From Phanerodontia chrysosporium (taxonomy: Eukaryota; Basidiomycota; Agaricomycetes; Polyporales; Phanerochaetaceae), in NCBI GenBank assembly GCA_001910725.1, contig MJGA01000003.1:2046001-2110000 (forward strand): DNA of 64,000 nucleotides. The letters are read 5' to 3'. The notes beneath the pieces are model-generated. The model saw only the letters and a list, made by a program, of their open reading frames with translations. It searched no databases and was not told where the DNA came from. Below are positions 23,901 through 34,482 of the stretch, piece by piece. Within the stretch, counting starts at the first letter, position 1; the number at the start of each line of letters is the position of its first letter. Both the position numbers and the translations under genes were made by a program.

Positions 23901-25425
23901 CCCCGTGGGGCTCATGCAGGCTCTGCGCCCCGGCTGACTGAGGACACTGCAGGTCATCCGGTACGACGATGGTCCGCTCGTGGCCCTGCGCGAGGTCGCG
24001 GAGCTCGAGCTCTACGTGCGCCAGAATTCGAGTCACGACATCCAGCGGCGGCGCGAGGTGCGCATGGCGCTGAGGGCGCTCGACGGCCTCGTCGTCGCGT
24101 GGCCGTACGAGTACAACCAGGTACCGCTGCCCGCTCTGCCAGCACACCACCCCAACTCACAAACGCCTCGTGTAGCCTGTCGGTGCACGCCGGCCCCTCT
24201 GCTGCTGCGCCGGGCGCCGCTACCGCGCACGCGTCTCCATCCGGTACCGCGCGGCAGTCTTCCGGCTCGTGCGGCAGGGCTCGCTGGTGTTTGGCGGCGT
24301 GAACCTCGGGAGCGGCTTCGGCGTCGAGCTGCAGTACGCAAAGGGTGTCGTCGTGGACGGTACCGCGATCGGGCTCGGCGACGACTGCGAGCTCACGCCG
24401 CCGCTCGCGCGCTTCCTCGCGCTCAACGAGGAGCTCGTCACGGAGTCGCTCGTGCGCCTCGAGGCCGTCCTCGCGCGCTACCGCCACAGCCTGCGCCGGG
24501 ACGCGCGCGCGAAGGCCGACGCGCTGTCGTACAGGTTCCTCACGGCCGTGTATGATCGCCCGCAGGGCCCCGCTGGGCTCTCGGACAGCACGATCGAGTT
24601 TGAGCGCGACCCGCGCGTGCGGCGGCTCATGCTGGAGAATAGCGACGTCTTCCGGGTGTCCTACGACCGGCTGCAGGCAGTGTCGAGGTCTGAGCTGACG
24701 GCGTGGTGGTACATCTTCTGGGCAAGTTGACTTGCAATGCAGAATCTCGTGGCACTGGCTGACCTCGGTCCGCAGGATGACCTGTGGAGACGGAATCACG
24801 ACACGATATCGAAGCTGAAGACATACGCGACAGATTTCGACCCTCACTACCCGACGTCTATCGCGTACACTCCGCTTCCGAGGGCCGCGCTAGAGTCTTT
24901 CCTCGCCCAGCGTGGGCTATTGCGCCATAAAGCAGCGTGGAATGACTTCTTCGACTCTGGTTTCCTGAACAAGATTTACATGCGTCTGAACGACATTCTG
25001 TTTCACGGTAATAAGCAGGTGAGCCTTCCTGTCAACCCGTGTCACAGTTCGTTGCTAAGGCCAAGTTGCAGGCGGACATCATCCACCTCGGCCCTGCACC
25101 CTCCGAGCTCGACATGGAAGAGGTCGACGCCAAGACGCAGGCACGGCCCTCGACCCTGGGCACGGGCGGTGGCACAGACCACGACGACCAGTCGATCCGA
25201 GCGCGCCCCTTGTACCGCTGGGAAGGCATCCTCGAGGACCCCCTGCGCAAAGGAGAGCAGCACCACCCGAACTGGCTCGCAAAGTTCGGCGTCTGGCTCG
25301 GAGTTACGCCGCTCTGGCGTGCAGGCATTCCGTCGATGGGTCTGGCTCTCGATGTGAAGCTTGACCACGGACAGTACGTGTTACTACAGGACGCGAACGA
25401 GGAGAGCGTGTTGGAGAAGCGATGA
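20985..25425 (+). CDS. Large multi-pass membrane protein of unknown function
   Basis: I do not recognise the family. A hydrophilic N-terminus of about 230 residues (MPVKDLVGLYECRVPS) comes first. At least eight hydrophobic segments follow, including IFGVLASLALSITVGLLSVI, WAMVILIVLMTIAGILLYFF, WLLVLMSFVLTALYLPL, LYLLAKLTALLIVAFI, SILLVAMTGFFVRQCILV and LNYVLTATISLCVAL. After them comes a cytosolic-looking region of about 500 residues with VFGGVNLGSGFGVELQYAKG, SDSTIEFERDPRVRRLML and ELTAWWYIFWDDLWRRN. Total length is roughly 1,100 residues over some 15 exons. The exons between 23,600 and 24,750 are very GC-rich. Splicing between about 23,040 and 23,480 is not fully resolved. The layout suggests a transporter or receptor scaffold, but no function can be assigned. 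Confidence 0.75.
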
Positions 25426-25574
25426 TGGGGTATCCTATACGGCCGTCGTATCTACGCTTGCATTGCATATAAACCTTGTCTATCTCGCGCGAGATAACAA
25501 TGATCTCGTGACACTGTTCAAGTGCGATTCGGTAGTGTATTCACGTTTCTGCAAAGAGCACGCCATGTACGCTG

Positions 25575-26246
25575 TCAGCACGGAAGCAGCGATAGGGCGA
25601 AACATGAAGCTTGCCATTGGCTGCCAGCGGGCTTCTCGACGAGCATTTCTCTCAGCCTGTCAGCGGTGTCCTGCACCGCACCGACGTACGGGTCCAGGAA
25701 GCTGGGGAAGTCGCCGCTGGAGGACACACGTTCGCTGCCGCCGGTGTACTCGCGCGGGAGGCGGATGCCTACGGGGTCGGGGACGACGCGCATGCGGAGG
25801 GCCTCGAGAACGGCGCGGAGCTGCGCCTGGCAGCGCGCGCCGCCGCCGCCGCCGTACGTGACGAGGAGCACGGGCTTGCCGGCCCACTCGTGGAAGAGGT
25901 GGTCGAGCGCGTTCTTGAGCTCGCCCGGGTACCCGCCGTTGTACTCGGGCGAGAGCACCGCGAACGCCGCGCACGACGCCGCGAACGCGCTCCACGCGCG
26001 CACGCCCGGCGACGCGTACCCCGCCGGGTCCTGCACCTGCGCCGGCAGCTTCGAGCCGTCGACGACTGGGCCCAGCGGGTGCGGCGGCGTGTGCGGGTCG
26101 ACGGCGACGACCTCGACGGCGCGGGAGGCCCCTGGTGCGTTCAGCCGCGCCTCGAGGAGTTGGCTAAGCCAGGCGGCGAGTCCGGGGCCGTTGCCGCCCT
26201 GGCGCGAGCTTCCGATGAGCAGACCGACGCGTGTGGCTGCTTGCAT
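25575..26246 (-). CDS. NADPH-dependent FMN reductase, copy 1
   Basis: Flavodoxin-fold reductase of the FMN_red/Lot6 group: uses NAD(P)H to reduce FMN and often quinones. It is a single exon of 223 residues beginning MQAATRVGLLIGSSR. Features are the phosphate-binding GSSRQGGNG, then the flavin-site SPEYNGGYPGELKNALDHL, then KPVLLVTYGGGGGARCQAQL. It is GC-rich, with codon use shifted to C/G endings compared with copy 2. A TATA box lies 69 bp upstream. It and the next gene have the same orientation and closely similar sequence, so they arose by tandem duplication. Confidence 0.92.
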   Translation of the reverse strand: MQAATRVGLLIGSSRQGGNGPGLAAWLSQLLEARLNAPGASRAVEVVAVDPHTPPHPLGPVVDGSKLPAQVQDPAGYASPGVRAWSAFAASCAAFAVLSPEYNGGYPGELKNALDHLFHEWAGKPVLLVTYGGGGGARCQAQLRAVLEALRMRVVPDPVGIRLPREYTGGSERVSSSGDFPSFLDPYVGAVQDTADRLREMLVEKPAGSQWQASCFALSLLPC

Positions 26247-26684
26247 GTTGAAACTGGTAGCGACGAGGCTGTCAGTGATGTGGATGTGCTCGCTGGCGGC
26301 TGTGGGTCAGCGAACTTTATAGCACTGTTGATGTAAGCGTGCTGATCCTTGCCATGTCAGCTTGCAGCACCCCTGGGTGCCTGTGAGGATAAGGAAGAAG
26401 TGGATGACGTTCGTGCTCTCCTTCGTCAGAGTAAAGGAGACAACCTTATCTAATCCACTGCGGCGATGATGGCAACAACGATCACAGCTTTAGGTATATG
26501 AGATATAACATGGAACAAGGGCATACTCGAGTCTACTGGGCATGTACAGATGCTATTCTATCAGTGCGAAAAGTCACTTGTGGCGGCAGATGTCTAAATA
26601 CTTGCGAATGTCGAAGTCGCTGCAGCATATAATGAGTTACGTTCTCAGTCTTCTCACGAATATAAGCTGACGTACAAAGTCACA
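26247..26684. other. Intergenic spacer between the FMN reductase copies
   Basis: No gene is supported. It contains the promoter of copy 1, including the TATA-like element at 26315-26321, and the 3' flank of copy 2. The part near 26470-26680 is more AT-rich than the genes around it. Confidence 0.5.
26315..26321 (-). promoter_or_regulatory. TATA box of FMN reductase copy 1
   Basis: On the minus strand the sequence is TATAAAG, 69 bp before the ATG at 26246. TATA-type promoters in fungi are typical of stress-inducible genes. Confidence 0.5.
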
Positions 26685-27317
26685 TCATGAGCGGGGCTGC
26701 TCCTCTGCGAGTAGCGCTGCCTTGAGCTTGTCTGTGGCTTCACCGACCGCGTCGGCGTACGGGGCGAGAAAGTCAGGATACTCCCCATCGAGAGGCACCC
26801 GGTCGCTGCCTTGAATGTACGAATGCGGGAGCGTGATGCAGACAGGCTCAGCAGGGATGCGCATCTTCAACTGGGCATAGACACCCTGCAGCTGTGCAGC
26901 GCATTTGCTCCCGCCGTGGCCGCCATATGCGATGGTGATGACAGGTTTGCCTCGCCATTCAGAGTACAGATGGTCTATGGCGTTCTTCAGTTCGCCGGGG
27001 TACCCGCCGTTGTACTGCGGGGTCACGACGACGAAACCTGCGCACGAGGCGATCAGGCGACTCCACTCTTGGATGGGCTCGGCTGAGTAGCCCGAGGGGT
27101 CGGTGACCTGTGCGGGAAGGCGCGTGCTGTCGATGATGGGGCCATAGGGATGCGGCGCCTTTGTTGGGTCGACGACGACGATTTCGAAAGCGTTGGGACT
27201 GCCTGCAGGGTTCAGGCGGGCGTCGATGAGTTTGCGAGCCCATGCGGCTATGCCAGCGTTGTTTCCGTTGCGTCTGCAGCTGCCGAGAAGGAGAGCGAGG
27301 CGGATGGGTTGAGACAT
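26685..27317 (-). CDS. NADPH-dependent FMN reductase, copy 2
   Basis: Same family and same single-exon structure as the gene downstream of it: 210 residues, starting MSQPIRLALLLGSCRRNGNN. Flavin and phosphate-loop features are TPQYNGGYPGELKNAIDHL and KPVITIAYGGHGGSKCAAQL. The conserved segments align directly with copy 1, including PHPYGPIIDSTRLPAQV against PHPLGPVVDGSKLPAQV. It has its own TATA box. The likely role is cytosolic flavin or quinone reduction in detoxification; the substrate is not known. Confidence 0.92.
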   Translation of the reverse strand: MSQPIRLALLLGSCRRNGNNAGIAAWARKLIDARLNPAGSPNAFEIVVVDPTKAPHPYGPIIDSTRLPAQVTDPSGYSAEPIQEWSRLIASCAGFVVVTPQYNGGYPGELKNAIDHLYSEWRGKPVITIAYGGHGGSKCAAQLQGVYAQLKMRIPAEPVCITLPHSYIQGSDRVPLDGEYPDFLAPYADAVGEATDKLKAALLAEEQPRS

Positions 27318-27750
27318 CTTGTTTGCAATGCAGAGCCGGGTCTATCGAGAAGTCTGCTTTTATACCGTGATCCTCCCTGCGCAAGCAGCGTCGTCTTTAC
27401 CAACGCCACAATCCTTCACCAGCCAATGCCATCAATCCCGCCATGCCCAAAAATAGGCAGACGCAGCCCGGCCGGCCCTCCGGCGGCTCCGCCGGGACCG
27501 AGGCGTAAGCAGCATTACGCAGTCATGGAACGGTCTGCAGGTTGCGCAGCGGAGCGACGGCGACCGCCAACGCCTCGATAAGAGTGGATTTGCACAGCTT
27601 AGTCTTAGTTTTCTCTGCATTGCCAGTCAGCGAATGAGCTACGCGCCCGAGGTGGCGCATCAATTTCTATTGATGCAATCAATGCCGCCTCCCCCAATTC
27701 AGGAAGTGACCGCTCAGCTATTTCGCTCTCGAGTCTTGACTTCGATCGCC
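27318..27750. other. Shared upstream region of FMN reductase copy 2 and Rrp36
   Basis: No gene is supported. The two neighbouring genes diverge from here, so both promoters must be inside. The FMN reductase has a TATA box; I see none on the Rrp36 side. Confidence 0.5.
27357..27364 (-). promoter_or_regulatory. TATA box of FMN reductase copy 2
   Basis: On the minus strand the sequence is TATAAAAG, about 40 bp before the ATG at 27317. Spacing and sequence both fit a core promoter. Confidence 0.5.
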
Positions 27751-29210
27751 ATGCCTCGTCGACCTCGTCCAGCGACCCGGAAACCCCCCACACGCTTCTC
27801 AGTCACGAGCCGTGCACCAGGAACACCGTCTAAATCCCATGGAACAGCTAGGAACGCTGTAGAACCTCGGGCACGCGCTCGACCTGTGGAGCCTGCATCC
27901 GAAAGCGAGCAGGAAAGCGACTCTCCAGAAGACGACGACGACCTGGACGACGGCACCGAGTCAGCCTTTGAGGAGGAAGACGAAGAAGATGTGGACGTTG
28001 ACGCGCCTCGAGTTGCACAGTACATGGACGAGGAAGACCTCGAAGAGGTAGATGAGGATAGCGAGGACGAGGATAGCGAGCCAGAGCAAGGGCCGAGTAG
28101 CCTGGTACGTGACAAAATTTCACCGCTGCTCGGTGATGCTCACGCGAGAGTCGTAAGAAAAACCTGCGCGATGGTTAGTGCTCCTGCCCTTAGGCCTTTC
28201 CGTGTACTCAACCTCTGGCGCATTAGACCTTTCTTCGTTGCCCTTGGGTGCTTTGAGGAAAGCGCAGCAGGCTCTCGCTCGTACCAAGGTGTACGACGAG
28301 GATGATGCCGAGAACTCGGGGTCCTCGCCCGAGGAGGATTCATACTCTGAGCCTGAAGAAGAGACCTCACACCAAACCAAGGGGAAAGAGAAAGAAAAGA
28401 AGGAGGTACCCAAGAGGAAAAATAAGCATGCGTACGTTTGGTCTAGCCTTGCACATACCAACCCCGCCTTGACCTCATCTGTAGGCCTATGGAGATGACA
28501 TCTAAACGTCCTGTACCCCGCAAGAAGCCAGACATCCCGATCCAAAAGCCGGTGCGTGCTAAGAGTCATGCCGTCCAGGGAACCTTGTCTTATCCCCGCT
28601 GTGCAGGTGCCCCGCGACCCTCGATTCCTGCCCATTACTGGCGAATTCTCCCAGGATCGCTTCCGCACACAGTATAGCTTCCTGTCGGAGATGCACGAGC
28701 AGGAGATGAAGACATTGAAAGAGAACCTGAAGCGCGCACGGAAAATGCTCGCGTCCTCTCCAAGGGACCTGCGCGCCGAGCGCGAGGCGGAAGTGCAACG
28801 GCTTGAGCGTGCGGTCAAACGAGCGGAGAGTTTGGTCAACAGGGACAAGCGCGAACAGGTCGAGGCATCGGCCCTCGCCAAAGCGCGCAAGGAAGAGAAG
28901 GAAAGGCGCAAGCAGGGCAAGAAGGCGTGGTACATGAAGGATGGTGCGTCCATAGAGTTTACCTCACTGCTGTCACCCCCCATTGACCGTGTGTCTGCGA
29001 GCAGCCGACAAGAAGGAACTGCTGACCCGTGCGAAGTTCGAGGCCCTCGCAGAGCAAGGCGGCCGGGGCGCCGTACGCAAAGCCATCGAGAAAAAACAGA
29101 AGAAGATCAGCCAAAAGGAGAAGAAACGCAGACCGTTTGCACCAGGCGAGAAGCGGCCGGCGAGGCTCTCGACCGACCCGCGCCCGAACAAACGTCAGAA
29201 ATTCTCATAG
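27751..29210 (+). CDS. RRP36: Ribosomal RNA processing protein Rrp36
   Basis: Nucleolar factor for early cleavage of pre-rRNA in 40S subunit assembly. The start MPRRPRPATRKPP leads into a long acidic stretch (EEEDEEDVDVDAP). Next come the family core pieces LGALRKAQQALARTKVYDE, a basic linker, PMEMTSKRPVPRKK, and VPRDPRFLPITGEFSQDRF. The conserved long basic helix reads YSFLSEMHEQEMKTLKENLK, and the C-terminal KAWYMKDADKKELLTRAKFE and NKRQKFS end the protein. Introns lie near 28103-28235, 28431-28484, 28553-28608 and 28946-29004. The first of these is long and its boundaries are approximate. The identification of the core is firm. Confidence 0.88.
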
Positions 29211-29346
29211 TGTCCCTAGCGAGGTGTGATAGGGGATCCGTAACATAGAGGGCGTGGTTGCAACTCATCGTCGTGTTTTTAACAGAGCTGAATACATGTA
29301 CTACAGATATGGGATGCATGATATTGCGACGGCGTCGGGGGACACC

Positions 29347-30441
29347 TCACTTCTTGGCGATCAGGTTCTCGTGGAGGATAGCCAACTCTTTCAAGTTGAT
29401 CTTGCCGTCCTCGAGCAACCATTCGAACAACTGCTTCCTCGTGTCCATCGCCATCTCTCTGATGAACTTGACGTCTTCGGCTGTCCTGAAACCGTACTCG
29501 GCAAAGATGGGCACGATACGGTCAAGATGCAGCTCTTCCAAGAACGTGCGGAAGTCGCCCTGCAGCTGCGATGCGCGGGCTGAGCTGGGTTTTGAGGAGC
29601 TTGTCGTCGCCGGAGCTACAGAAGAGGGGTCACCACTGGAGCTGGTTACCTCGCCAGCGGATGCTCGGTCCCCATCCTGCATGGACACAGAGGCGCTGCT
29701 CTGCGTCTTTCCACTCCGTGTGCGAGCCCTGGCAGACCTCCTCAACTTCTGCAACGTGATAAGGCAGGCGCATTCGACATCTTGTGGACATACGCACGGG
29801 CCCCGAGCTGTCCCCGCTCGACGACGTCGCCGACCGCGACGCCCTGTACGCTGCACGAACCTCGGCTATCGTACTGACCTCGATGTACATGTATCCGCTC
29901 TAGCGGACGGTCAGCCATTTGACGTTCGAGCGCGCACGCAACTCACTGAGCGGCGCCGGTGCGCCGACGGCCGCGACGGACCCGCCTCTGCGGCCCCTGC
30001 GGCCTCGGGGATGCCCCCCTCCAGCTTGGGCATCGCCGCCTCCACCTCGCGCCCCTGCACGTCCGCGGCGACGGCGGCCTCGGGCGCCGCGAGGAGCTTC
30101 TGCGCGCGGGCCTTGCCCTTGCTCTTCTCCTTGTCCTTGCCCTTGCCCTTGCTGCCGCCGCGCCCCCGGCCGCTGCCCCTGCTGCCGTGGCTGCCCGGCG
30201 TGGGCGGGGGCGAGGGGCTCCAGCCGGGCCCGCGCTCGGCGATGCAGTCTGCGACGAGCTGGATGGAGCAGTTGTACTTGACGGCGAGCTGCTGGTGCAG
30301 CTCCTTGCGCATGTAGCGGGGGGTGTGGAGGTGCATCCGCCAGATGTACGCCTTCTCGGCGGCGACGAAGGCCGTCTTGACGGGCATGTCCCAGGACGGG
30401 GCGCGCCAGTCGCGCCAGTTGTAATTGTACCACGGCGGCAT
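29347..30441 (-). CDS. Unrecognised protein with basic low-complexity middle and helical C-terminal domain
   Basis: I do not recognise the protein. It starts MPPWYNYNWRDWRAPSW, followed by a compact region with HTPRYMRKELHQQLAVKY. A long Gly/Arg/Lys run (SRGSGRGRGGSKGKGKD) comes next, then an Ala/Glu-rich part. After two short introns (near 29905-29950 and 29760-29808) a Ser-rich linker leads to a C-terminal domain, DFRTFLEELHLDRIVPIFAE then MDTRKQLFEWLLEDGKINLK. That end resembles a SAM-like helical bundle. The first exon is very GC-rich. The start at 30441 is the first ATG of the open frame. Joins in the middle are plausible but not proven by homology. Confidence 0.6.
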
Positions 30442-31185
30442 GGGGGTTCGAGAGGAGAGACGTGTGGTTGGTCAAGGCTGCTGGAGAGCGAGCGCGGAGA
30501 GTTTTATGGTGTCGGAAGTTGGAACTAGGGTCGCCGTGATCAAAAGTCTCGCCCGGAGTGCAGCTCTGGGTGGAAGTCTGGTCGATTACACCTCCTTTTC
30601 GGTGGAACGTTGCGACCTGATAAGGCCCCGTGGAACGTGGACTGTTCCGGTTATTCGCCCCGGTCGTGTATAACACGCAGCGCCAATATGATGTAAACCC
30701 CCGCCTGCCCCAGATCTGCCTAATGTCAGTCACATTCTCGTCCTCGAGGCACTCCCAGCTCTCGACTGTACGAAACCTTGAGCCGCAAAAAGCACTCGCT
30801 TCCATGCATAGCAGAAAGGATACGCAAGGCAGTGCATTGGGAGTACTCGTGACCGTAAACATCCTACAGAAAAGTGTCCGTGTGCAAGGGAAAGCATGAG
30901 GCAAATGCGTAGACTACTACTAAGCAAACACAGTCCGTCCCGGGCCCAAAGCCATTGATCCAAAGTCAATGAAAATCTGTGCCGAGGATATTGAAAGCAG
31001 GTACATGTGGTGGGGATTTGAGAATAACAGGGTACATCTAGAGCATCGGGGATCATGGCAAATAGTGGGGAGAGGTATACAAGGCAAAACGTCGCAAAGC
31101 TGAGAAGCCAAGCGAATGAACTGGTGAGAACACCCCTGTAGCCAAAGTATATAAGCAGCAAGGAATGTCCGCAAGAGTCTGTGCA
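30442..31185. other. Intergenic, 744 bp
   Basis: No gene is supported. It lies between the stop of the Ser/Thr-rich membrane protein and the start of the unrecognised protein, both on the minus strand, so it should hold the latter's promoter. Minus-strand frames here are short and Cys/Leu-rich without family features. Confidence 0.5.
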
Positions 31186-33907
31186 TCATCGAGCAACCGT
31201 ACGCCTCGTCGGCTCCCGTGAAATATCTGCACCGGGCCTTTGTCCATCTGGTAGGTTGCGCACCTCGAGCGGCTGCCGCGGCGTGAGGTCGACGAGCTGA
31301 TCATCGCCTTCTTCGCCGTCCGTGTACACCGAGCTGGTAGAGTCTCGTATACCAGCAGCGTGTCCGTCGTCTGTTGGGGGACCAGCGCTCCGGCGCGGAC
31401 TCTTCGGCGGGATCACTGGCGGCGGGCCAATGCTAGTCGACGGCGCGATCGCACCAGGCGTCGGCGGCTGCGACCCGCCCGTGGCGAGCAGAGGTTCGAA
31501 GCTACCTGCGCTTTCCCTCACCGCGTGTCCCATCGAGCTCGAGCTCGAGTTGTGACCGTGGCCACCAGGAGGCGGACTGCTCGTTCGTGCCGGGAAATAT
31601 CCGTCTTTGCGAGCACTTGCGGGTGGCGTCTGTGGGGGCGCGGCTACATACGCCGCGTACGGGTCGAAGTCACGACTGGGTCCAGCAGGGTCGTCTGTAT
31701 ACGGCTGCTGGCCGCCGAGTGACGGCAGAGAACTCATGGTGCGCATCGCCGCACTAGGTGTGGAGCGACGACGCTGGGTCATGGGTCTCGCATCGTCATC
31801 GTCACCATCCAGTGGCGTGCGGTTGAGCCCAGCCGCCGCAAGCGTCGAAGCGACCGCGGTATCGTACTCGAGACGACGATTCCGCCGCCGCCTCCTGATG
31901 AAGAAGAACAAGAACAGGACAATGGACGCGGCGGCAAGCCCAACGATCAGAAAAACACCGGCAACAGCGCCTTTGTTGGTGAAAAACCTGGCACGCTGTT
32001 AGCTCGTGTACACCTGCCATGTAATTCAATACTTACTGTGACGAGCCGGTGTGATTGGCATCACTGTTTATTGGCGTGGGGTTATTTGCTAGGATAGTCA
32101 CGACACTGGTGGCGCCGTTACTTCCAGTTGTAGTGACGAGCTCCGTGACTACAGAAGGGGTGCTCGTGGTTGTTTGCCCTGCGCTATTCGTTGTTACAAT
32201 CACAACTGTGGATTGTAAGGTCGTCCTGTTCTGATATCAGCATGCGAATGGAGAGATGGCGAGGCATGACGTACTGCGGGGTCGATAGTGCAAGGTTCGC
32301 CGTTGTACTAGCGATCTTCGATGTGCTTCCCGGTCCAGCCGCTGTCGTTGTGGACGAAGATGTGGTGGGGTCTGCCGAGGACGACTGGGAAGACTGTTGT
32401 TGCTGCGACGAGGATGTCACATCAGGCTGCCGTGACGGCGAGGACGAAGGCAATGAAGAGGCCTGGCTGGGAGGCGGAGAACTCGGTGGTGAGGATGGCG
32501 GAGATGAAGGTGGTGGCGATGATGCCTGTGTCGTCTGTTGAGAAGACGGAGGTGGTGAGCTTGGTGCAGACGATGGAGGTGGTGAGCTTGGGGCAGACGA
32601 CGGAGGTGGTGAGCTCGGCGCGGAAGAAGGCGGTGGAGAACTCGGCGGCGGAGAGGATGGCCCTGACGAGGGTGAACTCGCGTCTGATCCCGGGCCAGGA
32701 CTATTTGAAGGACCTGAGGATGCGCCTGCCGAGGTAGAACTTTGGACAAAGTTATTAGTACTCAAGGACGGTGCGGACGATTGAGAAGCAGATCTGAACG
32801 CAAGAATTTAACGACGACCGAAGTCAATCGGGTATTAGAAAAAGAATGATATCGTGTGTTACTTACGGTCCAGATGGGTCCGACATCGATGTGGGTGTCG
32901 TTGAAGGCGCAGCAGCAGACGTCGGCGTCGTATCAGGTGTACTTGTGGGCGCGGCCGCGGACGACGGAGAAGAGCCTGGTGTACTCGAAGCCACGGCTGC
33001 GGACGACGCAGTCGACGCTGGGGCCGAGTCGGTTGCCGAAGGAGTGGTCGAAGACAGATTGTCGGTGGGAGGTGCAGGAGACGGCTGGGAAGGATCCGAG
33101 GTTGGACTGGGACTGGAGGCAGCGGACGCTGGGTTCGATGGGCCAGATGTCGCGACTGTGCTTCCCTCTGAAGTCGGTACAGGTGGGACGGATGTTGCTG
33201 CAGTAGACGGAACCGACGTTGGCGTGTCCGAAGGTTCAGACGCGGTTGGAGAGGACGTGTCAGTGGCAGACTCTGGACCCGGTGAGGAGATAGCGGAAGG
33301 TGAAGGAGATTCAGAAGGTGTAGAAGCAGCGGAAGGTGAAGGAGAATTGGTCGGTGCAGCGGAATCCGACGCTGGAGGAGTAGCTGAAGGTGAAGCAGAA
33401 GGTGCCGGAGACGGCGAAGGGGCAGTGCTTGCTACAGAACCTTTCAACAACGAAAAAGACCAAAGTAAATACGCAGCCGAAAGAGAAGGTGGGCAGGCGA
33501 AAGGGAGGTGGTCGACTGTGGGAGAATGGGGAGGGGGAAGACCGCAGACGAGCTGCTGTCTTGTGTCGGGCACTTTGGCCCGTTGACTTGAACGGCGTAA
33601 TCGGAGACAAAGTGCGGGTAGGACAGGCTCAAGAGAGCCGTAATTGGGCGGAATAGTACGCACCTGTGGGTAATACCGAGGGGGCAGTCTCAGAGGAGGC
33701 CTGACGCTTTTGGCGGGGATTCTGGACGGGCATCGAGGACGTTCAGAGGAAGGGGGAACGAGAAAGACTGTTGAGACGTACTGGGCAGGGTGCACAACGT
33801 TTAGGAGGCGGACTCTCGCTGGCCACGCTCCATCTACACGCGTAGTACCGGACGCTCGGTAGGAACAGATAAGTTGCAGAAGAAGTGAAATCCTCGAGAA
33901 CAATCAT
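31186..33907 (-). CDS. Ser/Thr/Pro-rich single-pass membrane protein, copy A
   Basis: Likely a cell-surface sensor or adhesin-like protein. A long ectodomain of Ser, Thr, Pro and Ala comes first (SVASTAPSPSPAPSASPS onward), with a 27-bp tandem repeat giving SSPPPSSAP units. Next are a Thr/Val stretch (STVVIVTTNSAGQ) and one membrane helix, GAVAGVFLIVGLAAASIVLF then a basic RRRRRNRR stop-transfer. The cytoplasmic tail of about 230 residues contains SIGPPPVIPPKSPRRSAG. Introns near 31989-32037, 32226-32270 and 32810-32868 keep the frame. The 5' end is uncertain: an exon with PRQKRQASSETAPS joins in frame and leads back to an ATG at 33907, but no signal peptide is obvious. It is a paralog of the gene at 36236-39228. 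Confidence 0.62.
32548..32655 (-). repeat. 27-bp tandem repeat, four copies
   Basis: Four successive 27-bp units (32548-32574, 32575-32601, 32602-32628, 32629-32655). The first three differ at only a few positions and the fourth is more diverged. They lie in frame in the ectodomain of the membrane protein and encode Pro/Ser-rich nonamers. Such coding repeats usually vary in copy number between strains. Confidence 0.8.
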
Positions 33908-34482
33908 TATTTTTGCTTTCCAGCCCCGCCGGCGGTAGTCTCAACGTCATACACACGCCTTGTGTTCCTGGAATCATCCAGACTCGACATCATCTCGACG
34001 TCAAGGGCCCCGACAACGGCAACGACGACGACCTCCTCGACGCCGACGCCGACGACCACCGCGCCTCGGGAAACTCTCGTAGCGCTCTCGCGATCGGCGG
34101 GACAGGGGTGCTCTCGGCTTGCCTCTGCGCCATGCACACCGCCGCCGCGACTTTGCAATTGCTGCCGCGTTGTTTGTGCACCACCGGGATGCCGTGGCAG
34201 CTTTGGGCGACCAATAGCTTGTCGAACAGCGACGCGGCTGTAAGTCATCCGTATCATTACACCTGTATACTAGCGGCCCGAGAGAAGATAGAAACCCCGC
34301 GTGTTCACCCAATGAGAGGCCCCTGATGGAACTCAAGACGATGGGAATTATTGCACATGCTTGTGCTCGTTTCACACCGAGCGATAAGCACGCCGGGCTA
34401 CACAGGACGCGTCGTAGTGAGTACCATATGCTATAAAGTGGTCTCAAGCTTGAGTTAGGTCGCTGTGCACTTCCCTTCAACC
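33908..34482. other. Upstream region between membrane protein A and the isochorismatase-like gene
   Basis: No gene is securely supported. The flanking genes diverge, so both promoters should be here. A TATA box serves the isochorismatase-like gene. Several open frames across 33,990-34,330 are Arg/Ser-rich and could include an undetected first exon of the membrane protein. Confidence 0.4.
34432..34438 (+). promoter_or_regulatory. TATA box of the isochorismatase-like gene
   Basis: TATAAAG, 45 bp before the start codon at 34483; a good core-promoter match in sequence and spacing. Confidence 0.5.

Noticed and set aside
29258..30528. Long plus-strand frames rich in Arg, Pro and Leu
   Set aside because: They are antisense to the GC-rich exons of the minus-strand gene and have no domain features.
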